Shown here piece by piece: positions 25,201 through 36,200 of a stretch of DNA of 64,000 nucleotides; the stretch's first letter is position 1; each line of letters starts with the position of its first letter. The notes under the pieces were generated by a model. It made no database searches and was not told the DNA's origin. It saw nothing but the letters and a program-made list of their open reading frames with translations. Source of the DNA: Serilophus lunatus (Eukaryota > Chordata > Aves > Passeriformes > Eurylaimidae); the NCBI GenBank assembly GCA_013399895.1, contig VXBA01000663.1, positions 466,069-530,068 of the forward strand. The letters are read 5' to 3'. A program made the position numbers and the translations under genes.

Positions 25201-28079
25201 TTGTTTTCTGAGGCCTGGCTTGCAAGAGCTTCTTCTTTACAATGAGCTATTGTGAGTTAGGAAAGCAAAGGCATTGTGTCCTGGATGGTAATGATGATCC
25301 ATGTCTTCTTCCTTATTATCTCCAGAAGGAAGGAGAACTATCTTTTTCTTTGTGCTTTGATGTTTTAGAGGCCCGATGGGACAGAGTGACTAATCACATG
25401 AAGTAGCTACAACTCTGCTGTGGAGGAAGAGAGCATCTGTTGAATACCTGATTGCTGGCTGTGTACAGCAGCCGCAGTGTCCAGTGCCAGTAGGGGCCAT
25501 TTTCAGAATAACCAAGTGTCCATGCAGCAGGAACCTTGTGGAAGTGATATTGCTTTCTGGGCATGCCACAGGGACACCACATCATACCAGTCACCAACTC
25601 ATACCAGTCACTGACAAAAGACAGCAGCAACCCTGCTGTTGTGACCTAACACATGCTGGATATATTTGGCTCAGGAAAAAAAAAATCTCCTTTTTAGCAG
25701 TATTAGTTTTAGGTTGAATTATGATGCACCTGCTGCAAATGTATTGGTTTGAAAAGAGATGATGTTTACCTGAGAGGCTGCAGTGTGCTGAGCATTGCAT
25801 AATGGATGAGGAAAAGCTTTCAGTGTGTCAAAGATGATCTGAAGTGAAAGCACTCTACAGTCCAGGCATAAATATATTGGGAAAACATCATGCTGGAAGC
25901 ATTCTGTCTTGTTTTGTTTGTTGTTGGTTTTTTTACTATCTCTAATATACACAACCATTTATATATATATGAACCCACGCAATAAACAGCTGTCCAGAGC
26001 ACACTTGCTTCCTGACAATCTCATCTAAGCTCATCTGTAGCTCTTCCCAAGGATCTATGGTATATCTAGTGCAAATTATTTAAAACTTTGTCTGCCATAA
26101 AAATATTATTGTCTTTCCTGCTGTATTCCTAACCAGATCGTTTAGATCTGCTTGGTGATGTTGTTATGTTTAACATTTAGCAAGAAATAAACCAGCTAGA
26201 ATGCACTCCACGCTCAAGTTTTGAAGTCGTGGCTGCTTATGTCCTACTAGATAATGTAACATAATGCTTTGAAGTCAGATTTAGCAGTGTCAATGATTTT
26301 GACTCCAATATAAAGCAGTGCCTGAGATATTCACCTTTCCTTGTAGGAGGATAGAAAACTTTCCTGTTCACCTTGTAAACTCTCCAACAGTCCTGCTTTT
26401 TTTTTCTTTGCAATATAGGTCTTGATATTCCAGAGTTAGAAGTTTTCCATGACTACCTGACTTACCTGCCTGCAAATACATTCAAATGGGCTATACAAAA
26501 GGACAGGACAGGACCATATTTCTTATTTCTACAGAGCAGACAATGAGGAGCCATGGAACAGCAGCTTTGCTAAAATTATGCCCCGGACACAAAACAAATT
26601 TTCAAGAAGTTACTTTCAGGGATTTACTATCCAAATTTCGAGACATTCTCAAAGAGTGTTTCCCTGTGCTATAAGTGTGATGATTATTACATTATTCAAT
26701 TAGAAAATAATGGTGTAAGCACAAAAAGCTGACCCCTTTCCAGTTTACAAGGTCTTGAAAATGAAAAAAAGGCTTTCAAAAGCTAAAAATTTCAAAACAC
26801 TACTATGTATTTTTCATGCTTTTGTGACTATATGGGGAAATAGCTCTAAAGGATGTTGTTATGAGAAACTGATAAATTAAAGGAAATAATAAAAAAAAGT
26901 GAAGCTGAATTGCTGCTAAGCATGAATTACCAGGGATGTAAGTACTGGAGTGTTTCAGTGCTGGCTTAATCTTTACAGTATGTGGTTTCCCCTCACCAAA
27001 GCCTGCCAATTTTATTAAATACTAGAATTGTCCTTGTTAAATCTTGATGAAAGAGCAACTAAAAAAATTTTTTATTGTTATATGAGTAGCTGCAAACAGT
27101 GAAGGCGATCAGCAAAGTGTTGGACCAGGTGTCACACTGGAATTAATGGGAACACATCAGGAGTAGACATGACTGCAGGTTTGGGAGTGAGGAGGGCAAG
27201 CAGTGAACAGGGAATTGGTGGGGGCAGCAGCCCCTTGAGTTCAACTCTCAGTTATGTGTGGCTGGAGCAAGGAAAGCCTACTCCTCTTGTTCCTGCAGAG
27301 TCTGAGGAAGAGGCATTTGCCATGTTTGTTTTTCTTTGTAAATGTGTGTGATTACACTAAAAATACATCTTACTTCTAGAACTAAACTGCCCCTGAAAAA
27401 GAACAGTTCTGCAAAGTCTGAAAAATTTACTCACTTTTTAAGCAACAGTGTAAAAAAACCCCAAGTAACTGTGCTTTCCTTCTTGCCTTATGTAGTTGAG
27501 TGTAAAAGACCACAGCTAGCTTGGCAGAGCAGTTCTTAAGCAGGAAGAGTAAGCCTTCACAGATCCTCTCCTGCAACAGAATATCTTTATATTTAATACT
27601 TGAAATTTTGAGACCAGTCTTTTAATAAAAGAAAATCAGCACTATTTGTTGACCCAGCAGTATGTAATCTCTGATGAAAAATTAATGGTGCCGATGAGTT
27701 AGTTGGATACACATGCCAGATTTTTCCTTCACCTGCCATGTGTCTTGTATTACTTCAACCTGTATCAGCTTCCTTTACCAGCTAGTTAAGGAAAGAAAAA
27801 TAAATGAGATGTAAGCGATGGATCAAAGACAAGACATAACCCTAATCTATTAGAACTAATGAGAGTGAGCTATTAGACACTTCCACAAGCCTGTAGATTG
27901 TGTTATCAATGAAGGATTAACAAGTTCTCACCTGCCACATAGGTTAGAAAGGATTCAGTTGCAGACTGGTAGCCATTCTCGCAGTGTGTTATATAATCCC
28001 AGTCGGAAGGCCTATTTCTAAAATTTATACACTAAACCAGTTTCTTCTGCTCTGTTCATTCTCTGTATAGCCATTCTGT
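22267..28079. other. Intergenic DNA
   Basis: No gene was recognised. It holds a G/T homopolymer patch near 23117-23146 and a short TA-rich run near 25956-25970. At about 24.25-25.65 kb the base composition is less AT-rich and short frames are unusually dense on both strands; I could not match any of them to a known protein. Confidence 0.45.
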
Positions 28080-28420
28080 AATCTTGCTCTTCAGAGGTTT
28101 AACACCTTTTACCTTCTGGCTAAATTTACTTTCTGGCTAAGTTTGAGCACCTTTGGTTTTATTTCAAATGCTGTCTTTTAGCCTACTATCTTTTCCTTCT
28201 TCAAGTATTTTTTCAGAGCAGCACATACTCTCCTTCTGGCCCTTGTTAGATGAATCAAACCACACTCTCTTAATCTTCCCTTTGGCAGCCCTTGTTTGCA
28301 TCTGTTTTAGTCTGAATATTTTTCTCTAATAGCACTGACCAAAACTATAATTATATTCAACTGCTGTTGCCTGCAGCTTGTGCAATAGAATTGATATCCT
28401 CATATCACTGTTGGAATGGA
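28080..28420 (-). mobile_element. Possible ancient CR1-like LINE remnant, minus orientation
   Basis: The order of degenerate blocks resembles a reversed CR1: CTCTTAATCTTCCCTTTGGC near 28266, GTTTGCATCTGTTTTAG near 28293, then a CACTGACCAAAACTATAATT-like block near 28335 where CR1 usually reads GTGACCAGAACTGCAC. Divergence is high, so this is weak. A local duplication of TTCTGGCTAA lies at about 28114-28140. Confidence 0.3.
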
Positions 28421-28725
28421 CACTGACAGGAAATAAAGTGATCATACTTCCAACACTTAAAAGTTTTACTTTCTTCCCTTTTGTAATGAACCTTCCTCCA
28501 GTTAACATCTCCTTCTGTGTAGTTAGAAACTAAGAGGTGACCTAAGAGGTCATCTAAGAAAAAACAAAGCAGCTTTTCTCTTTCTAACTCCGCATAAAGG
28601 AAGATGCTCTCATGCTTACACCTTTTCATTTCCCGGCCTGGATCTTTTCTTCCTGCCTTTCAAAATCAAAGGCACATCAGTTTTGCAAAGATTTGACATT
28701 ATGACTTTCTCAACTTAAGCATATC

Positions 28726-28812
28726 ATAGAATCATAGGAAGAATTGGGTTGGAAGAGATGTTAAAGATCATCTAGTTCCAAACCTCCTGCCATGGGCAGG
28801 GACACCAATAAA
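28726..28812 (-). mobile_element. CR1 LINE 3' terminal fragment, minus orientation
   Basis: About 87 bp holding the CR1 3' tail in reverse: ATCATAGAATCATAGGAAG, GGGTTGGAAGAGATGTTAAA, GATCATCTAGTTCCAAAC and CTGCCATGGGCAGGGACACC. It is severely 5'-truncated. Confidence 0.85.
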
Positions 28813-30057
28813 CTTCCTGATTTTTTTTCCAGGACACAAACCTAGCACATTTGGCACAAATGGCAGCACTCATCTGGGTCAGACAAATTTTGTTTTCTCT
28901 GACTGCACAAGTAACCTAGAATGCTTATCTACTTACTACCTTCTTGTGATTGCTTATTCTAGATTAAAAATTCACATTGGTCTCAGTCGGCCAAAGGAAT
29001 TCTCTGGTGCACTGATACTCTTATTTTGGTAGCTGTGACTGCTGACTCAATTTCACTTTATTAACTGGACAACCACATACCAGTCCCAAGGGCACTTTTT
29101 CAAAGCAGAGTTCCTTTAACACATTTTGCATTAGAGTATTCCTTTTCCCATTGTTAATTTTACATGTTTATTCTTCAGAGGCACTTTTTCATTCTAGCCT
29201 CTCTTCTCAAATTCACACTGCTCTGAAATCCTATTGTTCAAAATATTCATGATCCCTCCTCAATTCATTTGTGAAGGGAATTATGTTCTCCGGTCCATCC
29301 AAATTATCAGTTAAAACCTGTTAGTATTTGAACCAGCAAAATCCCCCTGCTCTCCATCAATAAACTCCCTTAATTTAAAATCCTTTTTCCTTATTTAGCC
29401 AGTCATGATTCCTCTACAGTCCTCCTTGTTCCATTTTCTTCTGTTAAAAGTATCATGCGGTATTCCACATCCAGTGCCTCAATAAATTTCCTTAAAATAA
29501 CTTGACTTATATACTATAGGAACACACCCACAATGTTTAGGATTCCTTGCAAACTGCTAATTACAGCTGGAGTGATACAACTGTTGTATCTCCACATTTT
29601 AAAGTGGTTTAGAGAGGAGAGAAAACTCCTAATTACTGCCTGATAGTGCAGCACTTGTGGCACTGAGGATCAAAGAGTTGTTTGAAAGGATTCAAGTCAT
29701 GCATCTTGTGAATTTATATACACAGCAGCCTTAACCAGTCTGAATTAATTACTCTATAGCTCAACTGAATTCCACACATACTTTTAAAAGAAACACTTAA
29801 GAAAAATATTGTTATAATAATAAAAATGAGGGGAAAAGTGTGAATGGAGATAATTGCCCTAACTGAAATAGACTCCTCCCTCCTTCTCAAGACAGCACAA
29901 GGAGTCTTTATTTGCATAATGAAATAGAAGTTTTCTTAAATAATACTTGCCCCAAACAGCTGGGACTGGAAACCTATGAATTCAAAATAATACTTTTGAT
30001 ACAGACACAGATGATGCTGTGACTTTGCTCTTTGCCGGAGAAAGAAGAGTATTATGT

Positions 30058-30062
30058 GTGTT
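30058..30062. repeat. Target-site duplication, left copy
   Basis: GTGTT directly precedes the LTR's TGTAGTGG terminus and is repeated at 31001-31005 after its AATACA terminus. A 5-bp duplication is typical of ERVL-type integration, but a 6-bp duplication with one later substitution is possible. Confidence 0.7.
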
Positions 30063-31000
30063 TGTAGTGGTTTAACCCGGGCTGAGTGCCAGGGGCCCAC
30101 TACAGCCACCCTCTCACTCCCCCTTGCCCAGCAATAGAGGAGAGACAATATAACGACAGGTTTCGTTATTCATGATAAGGACTACAACAAATTCTTTCTT
30201 AATCACCGTCACAGGCAAAACAAGACTCCATGTGGGAATAGTAGTCAGGTTTATTACTAACAAGATCAGAGCTAAGAGTGAGAGACAATAAAAGACACCT
30301 TTTACCCCCCACCCCCTCCTTCTTACATCCAACCTATTCTCCCACAGCGGTCAAGGGAAAAGGCGAGGTGGGGGGGGAGGTGTTGCTGTGGTCAGCTGCT
30401 GTTCTCAGCCGCTGCTTGGAGAGAGGAGTCCTTCCAGCCATATTCCAAGGGGTCCTATCCCTCAGAGTATACAGTTCCTCTCACAAACTGCTCCGGTGAG
30501 AGTCCATCCCATGGGCAGCAGCCCTTCACCCACAGCTGCCACATGGCTGACATTCCACAGGGTGCAGTCCCTCAGGCACAGGCTGCTCCAGCGTGGGCCC
30601 CACGAGCCNNNNNNNNNNNNNNNNNNNNNNNNNNNNNNNNNNNNNNNNNNNNNNNNNNNNNNNNNNNNNNNNNNNNNNNNNNNNNNNNNNNNNNNNNNNN
30701 NNNNNNNNNNNNNNNNNNNNNNNNNNNNNNNNNNNNNNNNNNNNNNNNNNNNNNNNNNNNNNNNNNNNNNNNNNNNNNNNNNNNNNNNCCCTGCTCCTCT
30801 CTGGCAGCCATCTTCATTTTCCTCCTAGCTTTTTTTTTTTTTTCTTCTTTCTTAAATATGTTATCACAGAGGCGTTCTGTCAACCACTGATTGGCCTGGG
30901 CATGGGGAAACTTCCAGCAGCTTCTCGAAGAAGCCTCTCCCTCAGCCCCCCCCCCCCTCCCACTGCTACCAAAACCTGGCCACAGAGAAAAACCAATACA
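30063..31000 (-). mobile_element. Endogenous retrovirus solo LTR (contains assembly gap)
   Basis: The element is bounded by TG...CA termini (TGTAGTGGTT at the left, ACCAATACA at the right) and flanked by GTGTT on both sides. Read on the minus strand it has LTR order: CCAAT at 30890-30894, a TATA-like CATATTTAAG at 30851-30860, a long transcribed part, AATAAA at 30250-30255, and the end at 30063. It resembles an LTR family I recall from songbirds and other birds that carries a GC-rich tandem block with CTGCTCCAGCGTGGG-like units. Units are visible at 30487-30520 and 30580-30607, running into the gap. No internal viral genes adjoin it, so it is a solo LTR left by recombination. The family name is not known to me with certainty. 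Confidence 0.75.
30609..30788. other. Assembly gap (180 N)
   Basis: A run of 180 unknown bases inside the LTR, starting exactly where GC-rich CTGCTCCAGCGTGGG-like units begin to repeat. The gap size is probably an estimate. Frames predicted across it are meaningless. Confidence 0.98.
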
Positions 31001-31005
31001 GTGTT
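31001..31005. repeat. Target-site duplication, right copy
   Basis: GTGTT directly follows the LTR terminus and matches 30058-30062. Confidence 0.7.
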
Positions 31006-32307
31006 GTTACATGAGATGACCCAATATTGTCTGTTTTGATTTAGGATGCTGGCAACAACAGTTCAATTCTATGCAAGGTGCCTTGCATTAGAATAATGTT
31101 GACATTTCTTTTTTATATGCTTGAATTACCTCACAACTATGGAAAAAGCTTGATCTCTTGTTGGTCTTTTACTCTGTTCTTAGTAATTGGAAGGAAAAAG
31201 GGAAGTTCTGTGAATTAAAGTTGTATGAAGATCATAAAACTTTCCTTTATAATATCTATTGCCTTATTCAAGGAATTATTTTTAGTGCTTAAAAGGGTAG
31301 GATGCAGAACATACATGCTTTCTTCTTATCTTTAAATTGCTCTGTCTTTTCAACTTTTCTTTCACTCTGTTTCTCCTCTTTTCCCTTCCTCACACACTGA
31401 AGGACAAAGGCTTCTTTAGCCCTTATGCACCTAGAATTTGTTTGCACTGAGATCAATTTAATAAAGGTTTATGCAGTAAGAACACTTACCAGCTTCACTG
31501 GCAATCAGAAGGCAGAGATCAGAGAGAACCAGAGAAGTATGGACAGCTGAGTAAAACGATACAGATAAAAATTAAAATTATGTCAAATTAAAAGAAGGAA
31601 TATCCCAATCAAATGTTTTCTTGCATGGTCACAATACTATGGAGCAACTCCAAAGATAAAGTATCTCAGCTGTTTTCCTCAAATTCCTTTCCTAAAGGCA
31701 GCTCAATAACATATTCAGTGTTTTAATACAATATAGAAAGTGACTATCAAAATGTTATTTTTAGTAGATAATGCAATGACAGGCTATTATTCCCAAAAGA
31801 CAAAGTGACAAATACACTGTTTTTTGGTGAAACTGGACATTTTAGCTACTGTATAGAACATCCATTTTATCTAGTCAGTATGTTCATGCACTGTAGCTGT
31901 CTACCAAGACACTCCCCCAGGCACTTGGTAAACAATCTTATTAATGGGTACAACATGCAAGAGCAGCTATGTCTAACTCAAATTTCCCTACATTGTTTTG
32001 AAAAACTCCTGTGTACCCTCACATTGAAAATGCTGTTTGACACATTATGTTGTCACCACACCACACCTGGCATATGCAGAAAGTTGCAAAGGAATGGGCA
32101 GTAAGATTGTAGTAAAATCTAAATGTTAACTTCACAGCTCTGAGATAATTTCAGGAGAATGCATATATCAAAGTTAGAAGACAAAAGTTCATATTATTTC
32201 ATGCATCAACTACTAATTTTCTTCTTGACTAGATATACCTGAAGTTTGGCATCCAAAGCTGAAGCTTCTTTAAGAAAGTTCCTCATTCATGTGAACTACT
32301 TCATGAT
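31006..32307. other. Intergenic DNA between the solo LTR and the PNPLA8 3' end
   Basis: AT-rich sequence with no recognised gene or repeat. The PNPLA8 3'UTR may extend into it if the AATAAA at 32308-32313 is not the polyadenylation signal used. Confidence 0.45.
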
Positions 32308-32313
32308 TTTATT
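32308..32313 (-). terminator. PNPLA8: Candidate PNPLA8 polyadenylation signal
   Basis: The plus-strand TTTATT reads AATAAA on the minus strand. It is the first canonical hexamer I find downstream of the stop codon at 33009, implying a 3'UTR of roughly 0.7 kb. Weaker ATTAAA variants occur nearer the stop (near 32661 and 32752), so the site actually used is uncertain. Confidence 0.4.
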
Positions 32314-33008
32314 TCCTTTATCCTGTGACTGGAATGGCTGGTCAAGTGGTTTTGGGGCTTGGAATTATTTTCAAATAAATGAATCAATCAGAAGTTATTC
32401 CCATTAAAAAAAATAAAATTCTAAAACATCAGTTAATTTTCATAATTTAATAGGCCGTTTATAGTCATCCAAACATCTTGCTCAATACTGTTATATACAA
32501 AATCCACTAAAATAAAAAAAATCAAATTTTATCTTTCAGCTGTAAAAGTGCAATTAACATAGGCAAAGTTTTTGTAAGAACATTACATTGCTATTAAATT
32601 CACTGGCTACATAAGAGCCTAGCAGGTATATTGCCTACACTAAAGTGAATGAGGATTTTTTTAATTTGGAATAAGCCTGGTAGTTGATAAATAAATGTTT
32701 CCTGCCACCGTAATTATGGTACATACATCCAAAAATGCATTGCACAATTGTTTTAATAATTTTCAGTTTTATCAACTTGAAGAAACTTAAGTAGAGCAAC
32801 AGTAAGATCCATTGAGTTCAAAAAATAATTAACACCAAAAAACCTTGTAACAAGTTAGTGTGCACAAAACAGCCATCCTGAATTGCTTTCTCCAGAATTC
32901 TGATAGCTTTCCAAAGATGTTATTTACCCTGAATAAACGTTCTTCCTTTACAGTACTAAATGGATTTTCTGGAACAAGATTTACATTTATCTTTCATGCA
33001 TTACGTAT

Positions 33009-33283
33009 TCACAATTTGGAAAAAAACGGAAGGCCTTCATACATGTCCGCCTTTAATCTCATCCAGTCCTGAAGCCTCTGCAAAGTTGTTTTTTCTTGTG
33101 TTAATATTTTTGCAGCTTTTCTCAGTTTTTCTTCATTTCGTTCTAAATAGCGAATTCCATCTGTCTGTAGCTGACTGAGTTTCTCTTTACGACTCTCATC
33201 CAGAGGTATGTCTTCATTCATAAGAGGGTTAAACCTGAAGTAAGTATCCGGAGGTAACAGTGCATCCAGCATGGTGTGAACTT
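33009..33283 (-). CDS. PNPLA8: PNPLA8 coding exon 10 (last, with stop and PTS1)
   Basis: Encodes residues 708-798. The acceptor is CAATACAG before AAGTTCACACC. The first codon, Glu708, is split with exon 9 (G + AA). The sequence includes LLPPDTYFRFNP, a conserved stretch of the mammalian enzyme, then a Lys/Glu-rich helix, and ends GLPFFSKL with a TGA stop at 33009-33011. The terminal SKL is a canonical peroxisomal import signal. The 3'UTR continues to lower coordinates. Confidence 0.97.
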
Positions 33284-36200
33284 CTGTATTGAAAACAAAT
33301 GAAGGAAACAGTTATGTTCACATGAGACACAAAGAGTTCTACAAGTGCTCTGAACAACAACTGGAGTGACACAGCAAGAGTAAATATGTGCTGCTTTGCT
33401 AAACAAACTTTTTTCCACCACTGCCTTACCAAAACCCCTTTCTCATTAGAAGGTTTGTAAATGTCCCTGCAGCTCTGTTTACTCAGGAAAAGCTTCATCT
33501 TTCATTCCAGGACAACTTCAGTGGTGTAACAATTATGCCGGCTTTGCAGCTATCTGGATTTTTAATTACATTCCATTCCTTTACAAGTGAGAATGCATTG
33601 TGCAGAGCAGGAGTGTAACTTAAATAATCCCATTCCAGATACCCATGATTTGTTACACTCTGTACTAACGGAAGTTGGTATTATGAAAATCGCAGATATA
33701 TGTTCTTCTGTAATATCAAGGACTACAGTAAAAATATGTGGGATTAAAACTTTCTTTTCTCTGCAAATAGTTATTTTTTTATATATTACTACAGATTTGG
33801 GGTTTGCATTTAACATCTATCTAATTTAGAATGTTCAAGGTAAGTTCTAAGACTTCAGTTAACTAGCATAATAATAAAAAACTGGCCATGTAATGCATTT
33901 GTATGTTCCTCTCTTTTATACCCTGTTTTCTCTCTCCCATTATATCTCTCTTCTGTTTGTTTGCTCCCTTAAAATTCCATTTATTTCCTTCAGCTTTCAT
34001 TCTATTTGTCTTCTTTGAAATCTTACTGTGTTCCTCCATTCTTTTAAATACCTATTGTCATGTAAAAATCTAAAGTGAAAAAAATATCATGGGTAAGATC
34101 ACAGCAAAAGATTCTTGTAAACTTGAAATCTTCTTAGCTTGGCCTCTCCTGCAAATTACTCAGCTATGTCTGTTCTTGTCTCACCATATCCAGTCTTTCT
34201 TGCCCTATTTAATACTCTTCCTTTTTTCCTTCATAATGTAAATTCCCATTTGCTCAAACCTACACTCCCCCCTTTCCATTTCCTTTCTTCTGGTCTTCAC
34301 AATGTACTTTCTCCTCCTCTTCTCAGCAAATTTCTTGCTTCATTTTTCAGCTGCAATGAAAATTTTTGTTCCCTTTATAGGAAATGAACACCACATCTCT
34401 TCTTCCCACAATTCCCACTGCCTTTCCACAACTGTGCAAAAACCAAAAGGCAACTCAAAATCTAGCTTTTTCTTATTAATGACAGTCAGTTGACAGAGAC
34501 TATACAGTAAGGGATCTGGACCATAAGGGCATTTCTTGTTCCCTGTTTTTTTGCAGTATCAGTTTCCTTTGTAAGGGGAGGGGAGAAAGCTGTTTATCAA
34601 TGTTTCCTGATTGTAAAAACAAAACAGATGCTAACTGCTAGTGATGGAGTTCCAGTGTACTCCCATCTAGGAATCCAGTTTATTTTAGAAAACAGATGCT
34701 TGGCTCTTCCAGGCAACAATGGAAGGCATGACCATTGGCAAATACAGTCTAGTCCTTGGAAAAGCTAAAGTATAACAGCACATATAACAGAGATCATAAA
34801 TAAAATACTTCTTCTGAAGCTGCTGAAAATCAATATTCTACATTAACTATTAAACATTTCTGTGTTACAGAAAAAACAAATAAAATATAAGGAAATACAA
34901 TTTTCAAATGAATTCCTCAATATGCCTTTACCCTGAAGCGTAAGTAAAAATGTAACACTTTGTAATTCTGATAAATCAATTTTGTATTAACAGTTCAGAA
35001 CACAAACTAAAAGACCTTAGCAACAACACAGTGAAGATGAATATTATGGAGGTAAGGTTAAGAAAAAGATTCATACTATCATCTCCAGAAAACCTGCAAT
35101 ACTGGTACTGGAACACTTACTATACACGGGAGCTACAAACATGCTACAATTACTTTCATGGGGCTGGTAGAGATAAGGGAATAGACAAAATGTTGCAGCT
35201 TGCTTTCTCAATCTGAACCGTAATTCTAAGAAACAAAATGACCCTGAAGACAGCCACATATCAGTTTATCTCAAGACACCAACCTTCTGTATCAGTTGCA
35301 CTGTTGATAACATTTGTCAGTTTGGCTTTCAAACTGGTGTGTGTGACGTTGGTCTTCACCTCGCTTTCGTATCGACCAGTACCCAGTGATATTAAACACT
35401 GCAATGGAACGTTTGGCCAGAGACACTTGCACTCATGAACTGCCAGTGCAGAAGGATTATTTAGAAGGAGACCTCCATCCTGCAAATTAAGAAATACAAA
35501 TATTGGTACTATACATAACATATGGTCATAAAAGAAACTGCAACTATAAATTAAACTAGCATAGCCCTGATATACAAAACCAATTAAATTCAACAAGCAT
35601 TAATTTCCAACTTTTGTGCAATTGTTCTGTTTGTGCTGGGCAGCAGCTGTATGGCTCGGCCTCCTGGGCTCATGGACACTGTCGGAACAGCTGTGCTTGG
35701 CTCTGCTGTTGTTGGCATTAAATATAAGAGGGAGTGTGAAACAGCAACATTCACTGCAATATCTGAAGAAATTATGACTTCCTTTTCTGAAGACCTTTTT
35801 GGTAGGACAGATACGCACATTGACAATTTCTTAATCAAAAAGTCTATACCTGAAAAAACACTTATTACTGTATCACAAGGATACATTCTATAACAAAATC
35901 TAAATCACTACCTGCAGATTCTAAAATAAAAATTTCAATTCAGTAGAACTTTTTATATTGGGAATGCCTTATAGGCCAAACTTATGCTGAAAACATTATC
36001 AGTGGCAGATATGAAGATCCTTATATCCACTCCAAACCTATATGAATACGTAAAATATAAAAGAAAGAGAATATTGACTCCAATAAGCATTATGCAAATG
36101 TTCCCTATATTCCAAAGCTCCCTGAACTCCTATAATCTGTATCTGACCATCACATTACTAGAACAATAATGTAAAGCATCTCTACTCAGGAACAGCTTAC

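Noticed and set aside
30063..31000. A full provirus with gag, pol or env
   Set aside because: Target duplications flank a single LTR-sized block, and no retroviral coding sequence lies on either side.
30388..31039. Open frames of 100-148 codons around 30.4-31.0 kb
   Set aside because: They are produced by the run of N, which hides stops, and by GC-rich LTR sequence.
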